A stretch of 64,000 nucleotides of DNA from Morinoia aosen (GCA_030386875.1 CM059563.1:49541602-49605601), one strand, 5' to 3'; numbered from the stretch's first letter, positions 24,346-38,169 are shown. Translations and numbers: made by a program. Notes: generated by a model not told the origin, from the sequence alone.

Positions 24346-27300
24346 ATTTTAGAGACTATCGTTAAGGAAACAAGTAAACGAACACATTCGTTCTCGGACA
24401 CTTCTCAATTCCTCAACAATCAAGTTTAAACCGCAAGAAACTAACCCGTAATTCAAGGTAATCCTCAACACCCCGAAATTCAGTCATTCTTCCAAACAGT
24501 GTTAACTGCAGAAACAAAGTTCGAGCGCGGATTTTTGGGCAATTTTTGTGCAGATGGCAGAGGTCAAACGCGTTCTTGGCCGTGCCAGGGCTGGCTGGAG
24601 GAGCCTCACCTCAGCCGCAGCAGGTTGCCGCGTCATCCAACCATTGCAGGTGCCGCTGATTGCAGTAACATGTCCAGGATTCTGGGGTCATCCACATCAC
24701 TTCTCTTAACTTCACTGGCGCACTTGCGGCAAATGTTCTACTCGCTAGGTATCATCGCGCATTATCCCACATGAATTGCCCTTCAGCACATAGTAGGTGC
24801 AGGTAAGGAAAAAAGAAGCTTCGTTGCATTCTCACTAGAACACCGCTGAAGAATCTGTGCCATTCAGGGCTTGCATAAGAAATCTCTTGAATTAAACGGT
24901 CAAGGAGAAGCATCATAAAAGTAAAGGACAAAAGTCAGATATCGCAGTTGTATTATTCAGTGTTCACTGAACCCACTACAGCACTGCGTGCGCAGTGCGA
25001 ACGATGAAAAATGATTTCAATGAACACGAAATAGTGCGGGTATAAAATACAAAAAGCTAGGATCCTGAGCACCAATTGTTATGAATGTGAATGATCTTAT
25101 AGGAGCATTACCCCTTAGTGGCTTTTTTTCGTCTTAAAATTGCACTTAGGGGCGGAAAAACGCAATCGACCTTTTGATTTACTCCTTACTCATCAGCCAG
25201 CTAGTGAGGAATCTTACAGTAATTTCCTATTCTTGCTACGAGAAATTTTACTCCGAACACAAATAAAAAATTTTAAACGAAGAAATTCTGCGGCAAAGCA
25301 GAGTTTTCAAGAAGTGACTCCCACCAGCATGAAGGAATGAAATACAAGCTCATAGACATCACTGCGGCAATATAGTTGAACGCGTCGCACGAGTTCGCTT
25401 TAAAGCACACAAGGAGAGCAATATCAACATTATAGTATCGTAAACCTATGGCATAGAAATACATTTAACACAAAACTAATTCAACACATCCCGGAAAAAC
25501 GTTAATTAGAAAGCTGAATTTAAAATTGGGCCTCTTTACAGAGATATTACTCCATTTCAGTTATCCATTGTGGTGCCATCATGTTCAAGCAAGCAACGGT
25601 CAACTTGTGAAATTAGGTGCAGAAGAATTCATGTCTAAACGTTACAACAAAATTATCGTCTACCTTCAAATGTCTCACTACCAACCACACCAGCATGATC
25701 TTAATAGCGCAATTTAGGTCTCATCAAGTCAAAACTTGTGCCGAGCAACTAAAATTTCAAAATACTTATACAACAGATGACCATTGATTTTTAATGTTCA
25801 CACTTTGTACTGCGAAACCATTCGCTCGCTTCCTTATACAACACGTAGCATTATTGACAAAATTTATTAGTCGTAGGTTTAGAAGATATTGTTGATTGAA
25901 TAAAAATATAAAATGTAACACTAAAACTGATTTACATTTTACAATGTACACTGCATCATTCTTGGCTTACTTCTTCTCCAAATTAAGTAACAAAAGCATT
26001 CATCATAAGAGATGATAACCACTTAGTTCACAGCTAAAGGAGAACAATTCTAACCTTCCTTAAGTTATTCATAAGTCAAGGAATCGCTTCATTAAACGAA
26101 ATTTCAATTCATTAATCCCTCTGACAACAGGACTTCATTTAATGCTGAATACCTAGTGGTCACAAATTTTCTAAACCAAATTCTCGGCCTCAAATTCTTG
26201 CCATATTTACAAAAAAATAACACCAACAACGCAACCCGCCCTGCTGATGGATGGTCAGGCACAAAGAACTATGGACAGGATGATATTTTTTACCATACCA
26301 ATGACCTTACAAAGGGTCTCTCAAGATCACCATGCTATAATAATTTGGTACCACGCAAATTCTATTCAAATTAGCGTACTTAAAGATCAATTTTATTCAC
26401 ATGCGTAAACTCAAGTTAAACGCCCCTTGAAGTTCTATCATTAATCCCATTGCTTGGAGCTGATAACCGACGTTTTTAACTTTCTATATGTTCACATATA
26501 CATTTCCATAGTTTTCATCGGTTCATATATTTTAACAGACAATTTTTTCGCTTCAATAATATCATTATGATGAATTGGCAATCAAACCAGTGCAAGGTTA
26601 CTTCCCTCAATGTTAGTTTCTGCCTTTTTCTTTGAAGATCTTGTACTTAATTCAACGTTGAACGTAAACGTATTCTTCGTATTTTATATTTTAAAATACT
26701 CCAGATTCCGGTATACACTAGAATTTGAATAACTAATGCTTATATTTTCAATCAAAACTCATCCAAAACTTAACCGACATCATCATCAGATTCAAAAACC
26801 ACTTTAAACCTCTCAGTTGGACAGATTTCGTGCGTTTTCAAAACACATTAAAACTCCACGTAATGAAAATGTACCGAATGACTAGTAGCGTAGATCGTAC
26901 GGCTGTAGACTCGCAAAAATTTGGGCGAGCGCCAGTCTGAAAACCGCAAAAAATCACCGAGGCTGATAGCGTGGGTTTCGCAAAACGCCTCGTCAACATT
27001 TACGGCGCAACGAGCTGCCGCACGACGTCTGCTAACTAATGCTCGTCAAGAAGATCCAGGGGTGAGGTAATATTCCGTCTTGTCGATCGCACACGAGGTT
27101 GTGAAAATCTTCCTTTTCAAAAGTAACGAATTTTGCGAGGTGCACTGGTCAAATAATATATCTAATATGCATTTTAATAAATTTAAAAAATTTAATTCAT
27201 GGAGTGTCATAGGTGAACTACGCGTAAAATTAACTAATCAATTAGAATTCAGTAAACCTATACTACAATTGAAAACTAAAGCTCGATTTCACAATTTATA

Positions 27301-29443
27301 AAAGTACTTCACAGCGTGAATGACAAGGGCTGATTCATTTTTCTCGCCATCCTCAAAAGTTCTCCGCGAACTTGAAGACAAAATTGCAGAACGTCACACG
27401 CAGAACGGCCGTGTCATCGTAGTTCCTAAGGAAGGACTGCGTTGAACGCCTCACCGTGAGCACCGCCGCACTTGGACAGCACGTCATGATCGTAAATAAA
27501 TCTTTCCATGTTTCAGAATGGTACCTGGGACCCGACACAATTTTGCAACAAAACCCGAAACAGTGGAGCGCTAGGCAGCCGCGACCTACACGCCGCAGTC
27601 GAGTGACCCTGTGCTGATTACCTGCGCAAGACGACGAGTGTCATTATGACCAGTCATTTCTCGATCGCTCTGTTTCTGCCGAGTCCAGCTCGTGTTTCTC
27701 ACCAAGAGCACCGTGTACTTAAAAAGGGGAGACTTATCTTCAAGGTAACAAACCCAAGGAAACGCACGAGCTGTTCAAGAAGTCGGGATCTCTCATCAAA
27801 CTCCAATCATACGCCGGAAGAGTGTTCCTTGACAGCCGTTAGATAAAACGCCATATAATGAGAACCGCTTAATTTAGCAGCGAACGGTGCGTTACGAGAC
27901 TTTAACTGTCAGCTGTTCCTGTAAAATCTCACATAAATGATAATTTCACGGTTCATATTGCTGCATGGGTGAAGATAGATTCAGCATTTCTTTCTGCTCC
28001 GTCAATATGCTCAGTATATTGACGCCTATTTATATCGAGATTCGTTTTTAATGATCCTCATGTTTACGCCTAGCTTAGCAGAATTTAATATCAACAAATT
28101 CTAACATACAAAAAATCTCAAATGAATAATTTTTTAGTAATATAATTAACGTATTAACGTACTGAACGGTACAATTTTGCACCACGCTAAGTGAAGCGAG
28201 TCAGCAGAATATGCATTTGGTCGACGATCATAAATTTTGCAGGAAAAGTTGATGATTCAATTTTTTCTTGCACTGGCATACTTTGCGTACTGGCTTCATT
28301 GACGTTTTTGGTTGCTTCAGGTCGATCCTTACAAATGCACCATGTTTATTGTGCCATTGCTGAAAACTGTGTACCAAGTGTTCCACAGAGTTCACAGAGC
28401 ATTATATATCCCAGGGTAATTATGGCCGCTGACGTGTCTGTATTCTACTACAGCACAGATATTTTTACCTTGTTTCAAGGCATCCACTAACGTCAAGAAG
28501 GAAAAATAAAACAGGAGAAGTTGAAGAATAATAGCGGCCTGACGAGACTACATCTGAAGTGCGAAACTTCTGTACTTCCTTTTAAAATATTGCAGAAATT
28601 TTGAGCTGATGACCAACTGCGCATACCAAAAGTAAACATTGAAGTACTAAATAAGCGAACCCGCCACCGAAGAAGCATAAGTAGCTTTGAGAATACTATC
28701 AGTCTAATTCACGACTACTGGTCGTAATCTATTTCAAACTATAGCCTCTCATTCCATCCACACTATCGAATAAGAGTTCTCTACCTGCTGTGAAAAATCA
28801 AACCCTACATTCATCGCTAGAAATTATCGTAAAATTGATACAAAACCTGATATTTTCTCTAATATGCTTTCATGGCGGCACGAGGAATGGCAATAAATGT
28901 TTAATGAAGCGAGTTCCCGGGTCCCTTGAATTTTCCCAGGGAGTGACTATTCTACCGTTGCTTTAAATTCAGTAATGAAATTCAAGCATGAAAAAATGAC
29001 AATTTAAACCCATGAACAACGAAGAATATATAATTTATCATAGCTGAATTTCAAGTAACATTACATTTTACATCATTGAAGACTGTGATAGCCAAATTGA
29101 AATCGGGAAAAGTTCACGCTGATCATTTGACCTTTTTTGACGTATCTTAGTTGTACTGGGAGCACACAAAAAAGAAACATTTCATCTTCGCACTTCTACA
29201 ATCTATCAGCATTTAGGAATTTAGGATCTTCCAATTCTATCATCTCGCAACGATTAACTATATAGAGGAGATGAACAATTCCATGTTTTTAATGGACGTT
29301 CATTATCCAGAGCTGTAGGAAACCACCTATCTGACGACCGTGTCCAACGACTTTCAAAATCTTAAAAAAATGACGAAAGACGTAAATGAAACCACAATCA
29401 CATGCCTCAATTAAACAGAATTGAAGAGAATAATGAACAATTG
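24346..29443. other. Non-coding stretch without recognised features
   Basis: About 5 kb of AT-rich sequence with slightly GC-richer words near 24.55-24.75 kb, 26.9-27.05 kb and 27.35-27.8 kb. Open frames are short and unremarkable on both strands. No repeat family, RNA gene or splice-supported exon was found. Confidence 0.3.
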
Positions 29444-30159
29444 ATTGATTGATTATAGTTTTAGCCTCCCTTTTGCATCAACAAGTTGTTCAATATAGGG
29501 AAGGATGAAGTCACCAACTAGTACGGAGTCAAGGGAACGTGGAATCTATGCACAAAGGGTGTTTACGAAAAAGATCCCTTGAGCATAGAAGCAGTAAGAT
29601 AAGAAGGAAGGTTAGATTAGATTATAAGTTAGTTTAAGCCTCCCTAACCGCTGCAACAATAGAGCGTATCGAAGAGAGGAAAGAGGAAGGCACCATTTAG
29701 TATGGAGATAAGAAAATGAGGAATCTAAGCAGAAAGGGCATAGAAACAGTAAGATGGGAAAGAAGTTCATGAAACAAGAAAAAAGTTGAAGAAGAAAGTC
29801 AGAGGTGCTGAAAAACAGGACAGTAGTGAACCGAAAAAAGTTGGTCCTTAACATAACAAAAACATTTTAGTTCAACAAAAAGAAGGCCTACCTAACTCTC
29901 AGCTCGGGCCCTCACATTTTTCCCCTGGGAGCGCTAATTCCCATAGATACAATAGTTGTATCCCCCTGAGGGGAAGAAGGAAGGTTATGAAACGAGATAA
30001 AAGTTGAAGAAGAAGGTCAGAGGTGCTGAAAAACAGGATAGCAGTGAACCGAAAAAAGATGGTCCTTAACAAAACAAAATAAAATTTTTTCAACAAAAAG
30101 AAGACCTACCTAACTCTCAGCACAGGACCTCACATTTCCCCCCTGGGAGCGCTAATTCC
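29444..30159 (+). mobile_element. SINE-like repeat, copy 6 (outer, split by copy 7)
   Basis: An older copy whose 5' part (29444-29613) runs from GTTTTAGCCTCCC to the GCATAGAAGCAGTAAGATAAG word. Its 3' part resumes at about 29974-29987 with GGTTATGAAACGAGATAAAAG and continues to GGGAGCGCTAATTCC near 30159. The gap is exactly filled by a younger copy. The two halves join at the expected place in the family sequence, so nothing was lost apart from the duplicated target. Confidence 0.88.
29614..29973 (+). mobile_element. SINE-like repeat, copy 7 (inner, full length, 13-bp TSD)
   Basis: A 360-bp full-length copy inserted into copy 6. It is flanked by perfect 13-bp repeats AAGAAGGAAGGTT (29601-29613, 29974-29986). 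It starts AGATTAGATTATAAGTTAG and ends with both 3' palindromes intact: ATACAA-TAG-TTGTAT and CCCCT-G-AGGGG. Inner and outer copies have the same orientation. This copy gives the clearest view of both element borders. Confidence 0.95.
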
Positions 30160-33100
30160 AGAAGAATATACATTCAAGTAAAACCATAATTTCACATTTA
30201 AAAAAAAGAAGGTGTGCATATTCAAGTCAAAAAAACCTGCACAATGTAGCAGAGCGCTCGCACAAAAATTAGCATTTTATCGCGAGTAGACAACTGCGAC
30301 GGCGATACAAACAAACAGAGACGGTGCCCTGCTGCACTCGTCTAGAATATATTTTATACAATGAAATTTTGGCATGCAAACGAGCAACCGTTTTTGACAT
30401 CGAACGAATCGAATCGCTGGACGATAGACCAGGTGATGGAAATTTTGATTAGACGGACCGTGAAAATTCAACCAACCACGTCGGATTTGTTAACTCGCCC
30501 AGCTCTCATGAACTCCACCTCATAATGTTGACCCTCAACTTGCAAACGAAGCGACCCGAACGTTCCTTGGACAGATAGCAGATTCGCAAAGCTCGGGGGG
30601 ACGGAATAACAAGAGAGCTCTATAAAAAATTTGGTATGCAAAGATAACCTGGAAGTCGAGTAATTCTCGCTTTCCGGTGTTTAGCATTCCTTGCGATGGA
30701 CTGTCATATGATCGAGGCTGTCATCCCTCCTGCAGGTACCGAAAAATAAACCAAACGTAACCTCCTTGTGTAAATCAATAAGATTGGTGGCAAAATAAAA
30801 CAGCTGAGTAAATTTGAGTAATATTAATAAGCAACAAGTTCGTGGACATGTTCATCCGCCCAAAACAAAATAATCCTTTACAAGAGGATGTGACGCCACT
30901 TCAAAAAAGAAGAAGAAAACGTAAAACCATACACATTTTCATGATAAAGTCCCCCAGAACGAAGTTGAAGTTGAGGTACTGAAGGAGGAAGGGCCGCTCG
31001 CCACAAACGGCAGACCTCACGCAGAGGAGGGTAGTAATTAAAACGTTCGGAAAATTGAACCAGATCTCCGAGGCGTCGGCAAGAAAAATAGTGCACAGAC
31101 ATTGGATCGGTTTTCTAATTACCGGGGATAATGAAGCGCGCCAATTATGAGGCAGGTATCTGTGAAGTATTTCTCTTCGAAAAAATGAAGTGCGCTTGTT
31201 CCAAGAAAATGCTCTTTTATATAGCTGATGGAATAGTTGTGGTTAGGCTGCGATGCGACCAATATTATGTAGCAGTCAATCGGTCGAGTTGTTTTCGGTG
31301 AATATCCACACTTCATTTTCTTTATTTCTGTGTGTTCTTGCTGTTCAGTGAAGTAAAAGTACAATCTTAATGCAGCACTGGAAGTCAAATTGAACACAAG
31401 TTTAGGATGAATTTGTACAAAACGAGGAAAATTTTCGACATAGAAGTGGTATCATGAGGTAGGTGATTCTGCTGTAAATAATTTTCCGAAACTCACAACT
31501 CCTACATACTTTAGAATTAATAGTCTTATGCATGAGAACAGTCCGATGAAAGAAACTGCATTTTTTAGCAACAATAAATACGTACGAGCATGATAAAAAT
31601 TTTACTCGCTCAACACACATAGGCGACACCAAAAATTTACGAACTTTACTGTGTGCATGGCGAAAGCCTCGAATACAAAATATCCCCATGATGACTATTG
31701 TGTTAGTCTGGCAGTGCGAAAATTGTAATCAATCTACGTACAAAAAAATTCATCAGGTAAAACCTCCGACAGTTTGTGCTTAAGTTAAGCTCCGTAAAAT
31801 TCCTGTCTAGCAGTCATTCTATGACGAATTGTATTCTCATTGTGCCAGCACGTTCTTTTCAATTCCTCAAGGTACTTTATTTCAGAAAGCTGTTGAAGCG
31901 CAAGTTCGATTTTATATGGTTTTCCGATCCATTTCTGGGAAAAAACTATTATAATTCATATGCTATCGTTAATATAATTCTGTAATATTCAACATTACTT
32001 TTTCACTTACTACCTTTACTGATCTCTTCAACATTTGCATTGTCAAAAAGAATGCACCAAACCTCACAGACACTGCCAGCATTGAAACCACACGAGTTTT
32101 TTTTTTGTTTTTCAAATAAATCAAAGATGTTTTGTTAGTTTGACCTTAAGAAGCAGAATCACATAAGGAGAATTTCTGTCCTTGATCAAGTGCGCTCTAA
32201 ATTTCTTTGTACAAGTTCTCTCCTGTAGAAGTAATGCTTGACCGTATTTCTCGTCTCACTGAAAAACAGAAATGGTAAGGCCAGCAAAAGTCTTGGAGAT
32301 AAAGAGAGGAGCTCAAGTGTAAAAGCAAAGAATAAAAGCGAGTGCTGTCTTTCCTATCGCCGAAGAGACGCAGGCACACGCAGCGGTCAGCGAACTGGAT
32401 GACAAGAAGATCAACGGTTGGGGCGGTAGTTGATGCATTCATTTGCATGTCCGCAGAGCGTCTCAATAAAGGCTACTAACTACCACCCTCCGATTGATCG
32501 ATGTGCCAAGACCAAAACAAAATTGAGTAGAAACTGGGGCCAACTGAACAAGGTGGAGGTGAAAGAGTTTATTTGTTGAAAGAACAAAGAGGTTCAGATT
32601 TGGTGAAAATTTAGGAATACAAACTCAAGGGAAAAAATAAACAGTTTCATACATCACACCATGCTCCTGAAAGTATTTAATTGCGTAATTGTTTTATTTT
32701 ACGTACAGTAACAATTATGCTACTAGAACGCATCAAAACAGCGCATTAACTTACAAAAAAAATATGAATTCTTGAAGAATATGAATTCTAAGACACCAAA
32801 CTTTTCTTTGTTGTAATACTAAACTCAACGGCAAAGGTTGATGCTTCAACGAAGTAGAATTTTTCTAACAAGGACTGAACGTTTCCGCATTCGCTAGGAT
32901 TAAAATGCACTTGTTGGCGAGGTCTGCACAGGCATTGAAGGATGTCTATCATTTTCTGCCAAAAACGCAGCGTTTCGCCTTCAAATCCAAGAATGGAGAG
33001 AGACCTTGTCAAGACTCTTGTCTTGAGGCAGTGTGAGTATGCAAGTTTACAGGCTATTACAATCGAAATTCGAATTGCCTTTTGTAGTGGCCCAGCTGAC

Positions 33101-34968
33101 AGGAGTTCGAGTTTCTCCACGTAATTCTGTGTCTTTTAAGAATAAGGACCACACAGTAACAAGCACGAGCACCGCATAGTATTTGATGCAAGAATTGAAG
33201 ATTTTACGCGAGATATAAAAACTGCTATAAAGTTCCAGAAAAATTTGCTAAGCGATCGCAAGGAAAAACAGTCTCAAGAGCTGCAGTTGATAACATTGCA
33301 TGGCTTTCTGCTCTTCTGCTACTTCAAATCATAGAACTAACATGAAGGGCGGCGTATTGCACGCAATGGCTTGTGCAGTTCACTTTCTGCAGTTTCAATT
33401 GAACTTTCAAACATGAAAGGAGCGAATTGGACGCAATGGCTTGTCCGGTGGCGGCGCGAGCATGCAAGTGTGTGAGGTCTGCAGGCACAGTCCGGCACGT
33501 GACGAGGCAGATTCATGTGGACACCGCGGAGGCAGCCCAACTTAGGGAGCTGCCTGCGCCTTACGACTTGCTACAGACAAGGAAAGGGGCGGCAGTGGCC
33601 GAGCATGCGGGTGGCCTTCGGGGACAGTCCACAATAGAACAGAGGTAGGAAAAATGAAAATGAGTGCGATCAGAAAATATTTAGCGATTGAGTCAAAAGA
33701 AACGCCAATTGCATTCGATAGATTGCAATCAGAGAACAATTGTCGGTTTGACTGCTGGGATACAGAAGTTCATCTTCCGGTGAACAAAAGCAGGTTGGCG
33801 TGCGAAGCAATTTTAAAGGCTGCACACAATTGTAATTGGAGTCCTCAGTAGAATAAAAAGTTTTCGAACACGAAATGCATCGCCAACTGAACATCAATGG
33901 TTGCATTGGGAAAATTAGGTTCGACCGAACTCTGTCTTTGAAAAGAAATATGACTTAAGTCACGGTCAGTGACATATTCCTGAAAATGAAAAACGCTTCT
34001 TTATTACAACATTTTCACACAAATTTGAATGCTATGCAAGTTTATGTGATTCAACTCGGCTTCACGACCATAAACACCTCTCACGTCAGAAAGAAATACA
34101 TTAAAATTATTTTATTAAGCCCGAGCTATCAGGAATTTTACCATACGGTTTTTCTGCTTTTCATTACGTTTTCACTATGGTTGAGGAAAAAATATGTATA
34201 TGGTGAACAAGTTTTAGAAGATTTTAATAAACACAAATTGAGAATATAGTCTTGATCATTTTTTCCTTCGTTATACGAAAGACATAAATCAACGTTAAGA
34301 CTATAAAAAATGAACAGAAATATTAAAAAATAATCAAAAGATACGTAACCTGCTATAAATTTATCGTCTAGTGTTACAGCCACGGATATTTTATACGAAC
34401 TTCTTTATTTTGCAACCTTGGTTCATTTCTCAGTTCTATTTACACTCACGTCCTCCAAACGTTGATGTTATTGAGTAATTCAGAGCACCGCCCTTCGTCT
34501 CGGCTCCTCTTTCTCATTTTGTGAATACTTGCAGAAGCTCAAAGCTTCGAGAATTGAGCAAAGCTCCGTAACAGAAGTGCTGCGGTAACGCGAATGCGAC
34601 GGCCCCTAGGCTACCATTACGGCTGGCGAGCCTTCCATCGGCAATGCCTGGGAAATTAACTTAACTGTATCCAGCGCTGCGAGTTCACTGCAGAAAAGGC
34701 CAAGTGCCTCCCAGAATTCGATTGAGGCGGCTGAAGTCATCTCCGGTGAGAGTGATGTTGGGCAAGTTCAATATGGGTCTAGTTGGTAGAATTTGTTTTC
34801 TATCCGTAGGAAAAACAATTTTTTTCTTAATCGTCGCTGGCGGAACAAAAAACGTCCTACCCAACAACATTTCAGCCAAAGCTATAAATCGATTGAATTT
34901 AGTCATGCTAAATGAAATCATCTTGATTTTATATAATCAAAGCTGGGATCCTGTCAACGATATGGTTA
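30160..34968. other. Non-coding stretch; GC-rich relics at 33.3-33.6 kb
   Basis: No supported gene. The GC-richer block at 33340-33640 is listed separately. A minus-strand frame at 34685-34921 (78 codons) reads somewhat protein-like near its end (LPNITLTGDDFSRLNRILGG), but no family was recognised and no splice signal supports it. Confidence 0.3.
33340..33640. repeat. GC-rich block with internal repeats
   Basis: ACGCAATGGCTTGT occurs near 33361 and again near 33431, with similar sequence before it, so about 70 bases are duplicated. The motif series GGCGGC-(C)GAGCATGC-GTG-...-GGGACAGTCCACAATA at 33585-33640 recurs in weaker form at about 36428-36485 (GGCGGCGAAGCAATCAAGTG ... GGGACAATCTACAATA), and part also at 33450-33490. 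These look like decayed copies of a repeat. Open frames cross it on both strands, without a known domain. Confidence 0.5.
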
Positions 34969-35378
34969 AAGATAAGTCTATAAGTTAGTCTGAACCTCCC
35001 CAACCACATCGTTGGTGTTCCAAGAGAAGAAAGAAGATGACATAATTTAGTAAGGAAATAAGAGAAAGGGGAATCCATGCACAAGGTGTGAGTCCCCACA
35101 CTGCACATACAAATACCAAGATTGAAAGACGTCTCCAAAACAAGATTAAAGTTGCAGAAAAAAGTGTAAGCACTGAACAACCAAGCTGCGAACCGAATAA
35201 AGATTATCCATAACAAAGCAAATTCCTATTCTTTTTCTGGTCCATAAAAAACATAAAAACCATTTCATGTATTTCAACGAAAAGAAGGCTTGCCTAACCT
35301 TCAGCTAGGGGCCTCACCTTGGCACATTGAGAGTGCTAATTTTCACACATACAATAATTGCATCCTCCTAAGGGGAGA
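34969..35378 (+). mobile_element. SINE-like repeat, copy 8 (diverged, with insertion)
   Basis: Begins AAGATAAGTCTATAAGTTAG, then CTGAACCTCCCCAACC, GTGTTCCAAGAGAAGAAAG and AACGAAAAGAAGGCTTGCC. It is longer than usual because about 35 extra bases (around 35238-35275) split the region before the CAACAAAAAGAAGGC word. The 3' end has altered palindromes (ATACAA-TAA-TTGCAT, CCTCCTAAGGGG). No clear duplication. Confidence 0.78.
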
Positions 35379-38157
35379 TACAGTCATCACGTAAATGAGC
35401 ATAAGAATCGTATCGTTCAGAGAAAGTGAAAAATTCTGAAGAAAAAAAAACAAACTTGTGCGAGAAATCAGGGGAAGGCATGACATGTTAGCACTCTAAC
35501 AAGAAAATTACATTGGCAAGCAAAAAGCACACACAATATTCGAAGCATTTACGATTACACTGTCTACACCAGAATTTTTTTAGCCTGAGTTATTAAACCA
35601 CGCTATATTGCTAAATCACTCTCTACTGCTCAGGATTTCTGAGAGAATTTCTGTAAATCCTTTGAAAAACAATGTCAATTGCGGTCTATCAAGCAGATTA
35701 GCTGAAGACCTAATTATATACTGAGCAAATTATAAAAACTAATATAATTAGCCTGAAACGTAAATTATTGAATTCACGCTTTCGGTGACTTCAACGCAGC
35801 CGAAGGAATTATCCATGATAGTTCGACTTTTAATCAACAGCAGATCGAGTTAGCAGATGCACGAACGTCACACACCTATTTAGTCCAAGAGACATCAGTG
35901 TCGCAATGGTGGCTCGCATAGTTGTCAGGTCGCTACAAGATAAAGAGCTCACTCGCTTAGAAAGGAACAAAAATTCCGAGGCCGATTGATCTAATCGCGA
36001 AGGAATTCTAAAGAGTCGCGATGTATTTAGAGTCCAGACACTAGGATCAAAAGGGTTATAACGTTAATGAAAAGGGTAACGTTATAACGTTAAAGGGTGG
36101 TTATAACGTTAATGAAAAGTAGATGTATGGGAGCTCATGTTTTACAAAAAACCTACACTTCAACTGCTAGACTTCACAGCAATTTGTCTTCAAAATATGC
36201 GTCTGTACTCAGCAGGGACTTAAGGGACTTGCGTTAAAATTTGAGCTCAGGGGACAAACAACACACTTGAAAGTTCTTCCTTATGTTAAAGACATGTGGA
36301 TGAATACTTGATGGGTGAAACATTATAAGCTCAGCTGAGTCCTGATGCAGACACAACATAATCGTCCTCACCGCAAAAAATGATATATACATTGCAGGCA
36401 TAACAGAAATTCCGAGTCGCTGCCTACAATCTACCAGAGCGGCGGCGAAGCAATCAAGTGTGACCTAAGGGACAATCTACAATAAAATCGTTACCTATTC
36501 AAGTGTACTAATCAAACAGAATATTTGATACAAGTCCTACTGATATCAAATTCTCATTACTGCTTCAACGAAAAAATAAGAGAAAGGAATGACATAACCA
36601 AATGCTTTGTTTGAAAAGCTTGAACAATATTAGGACTATCAGGTCTATAACCGTGATCTCTTGAATGCGACTGGAGTTCAAAAGCGCTTTTCTGCCTTCA
36701 ATCGCAAGGTCTTCTCAACCGTGGGCATTCATTTCGTAAATCGGCCATAAATGAATATTTTTAGGTATGATGTGAGAAACACAAGAAAAAAGAACACAAA
36801 GGCACAAAATGGGAGAAGTTAAGTAAGTATCGAAGAATATTACATGCGGTAGATAAGGATCGGCGCGTCTGCCGCATCGCAGTGTGGAGATCCACACCTC
36901 CAGCCGCACATCACGTAGCGCACGACACGAGAGATGTACGTACGTCTTGCCGGCACCTTCGCTGGCACTTCCTACAACAATCTTTGCTCAAGTTTAATGG
37001 TAAAGCAGACTGCCTAAAGAAATGAATGCGGACGATTTCATGCTCGTACTTTCAAACGATTTTATATTTGTACGAAATGTACGAAGCAGGTTGAGATCTC
37101 TTTTCACTCAACTTCGAACCTACTCCTCAGAGTCCATTTTACGCGAGACTGGAAAATAGAAGTTCGCCTGAGAGGAGAAGGGGAAAGGGTATGTTGACAC
37201 AGCGAACTGTACTAAGAGCAGTTGGTTGACGTAGTCATCAAACTGTAGAAAAATTACACTACGAATAAAAACATATAGGAAATGTATACTGAAGTGAGCA
37301 GTTCGTGTAGACTTGTTAATTCTGGATCATAAGGCGGGCGCTAAATATGAATTTGCATTATTCATTCTGAAAAAGGCACTTTTTAAAATTGGAAGTTCAC
37401 AAGTTCAGGAAGTTTAAAATACAAGATCAGTTGCATGCAGTAATGTACTGCAAGAAACCATGACCGTGTCATTCTGGAAGCACTAAATCAAATAATTAAA
37501 TGATGCTTATAGAAGTGTACTAAGTAACATTCACGCTTAAATGGTGCTTTGTTGATGATAATTCAACGAACTACAGGTTTTCTCTCTCTTATACTAACTC
37601 TACCAAAAAATTACTCATGCATATTTACATAAGGGAAAAAAGTACTGACATAGAATTTCATTATTTCGCGCATTCTGCAGAATCCATTGAGGTGCGAGAC
37701 CGGGGTAGCAGAAAATAACCACTTGGCAAGTACGGAGAGCTCGCGCCTCAGTGAGTGGGAGGATCACAAGGCCGGCATTTTTTACGAGGATACAACGACA
37801 GCAGTGGACTCGCCCCTCGGGAAGACTTACTGTCCGCAACTTGCGTGCAGCCAGAAACTTTGGGCGAGGAATGCCAAGTTGCAATCAAGCTTCCGTGTGA
37901 GAATGCATACCTAAAACAATTAGTTGTACAATACTCCTACGATGTGTACCTAAATATAGACGATTTTGAGCACGAAATGCCAACAAAGTAAATTCTTTCA
38001 ACCCACCTATCCAATTTTCAACATGCTACATGCAATTCTACAGGCAGCAGTCTAATTTTAATTTTGCACAACAGTCATAAAACACAAACTAAAGCAAGTA
38101 GGACAAAAAACCAAAGGATATTATTTGACGCTGCATCCCCACGAAGCAGAAGTGTAA
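35379..38157. other. Non-coding stretch with a small tandem repeat
   Basis: Contains the GTTATAACGTTAA repeat at 36053-36119 and the decayed GGCGGC...GGGACA relic at about 36428-36485. No gene was supported. Short frames at 37.6-38.0 kb on both strands lack recognisable motifs. Confidence 0.3.
36053..36119. repeat. Short tandem repeat around GTTATAACGTTAA
   Basis: The word GTTATAACGTTAA occurs three times within about 70 bases, separated by TGAAAAGGGTAAC and AGGGTG. The core GTTATAAC and AACGTT are themselves palindromic, so the array could form small hairpins. Confidence 0.85.
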
Positions 38158-38169
38158 GACGTGAACGAT

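Noticed and set aside
29612-30096. Minus-strand frames of 65-80 codons (and similar ones at 34929-35216)
   Set aside because: They fall inside SINE-like copies and recur with the repeat, so they reflect the repeat's antisense sequence and not a gene.
34685-34921. 78-codon minus frame with a protein-like tail
   Set aside because: Composition looks plausible, but no domain was recognised, no splice signals were found, and an equally long plus-strand frame overlaps it.
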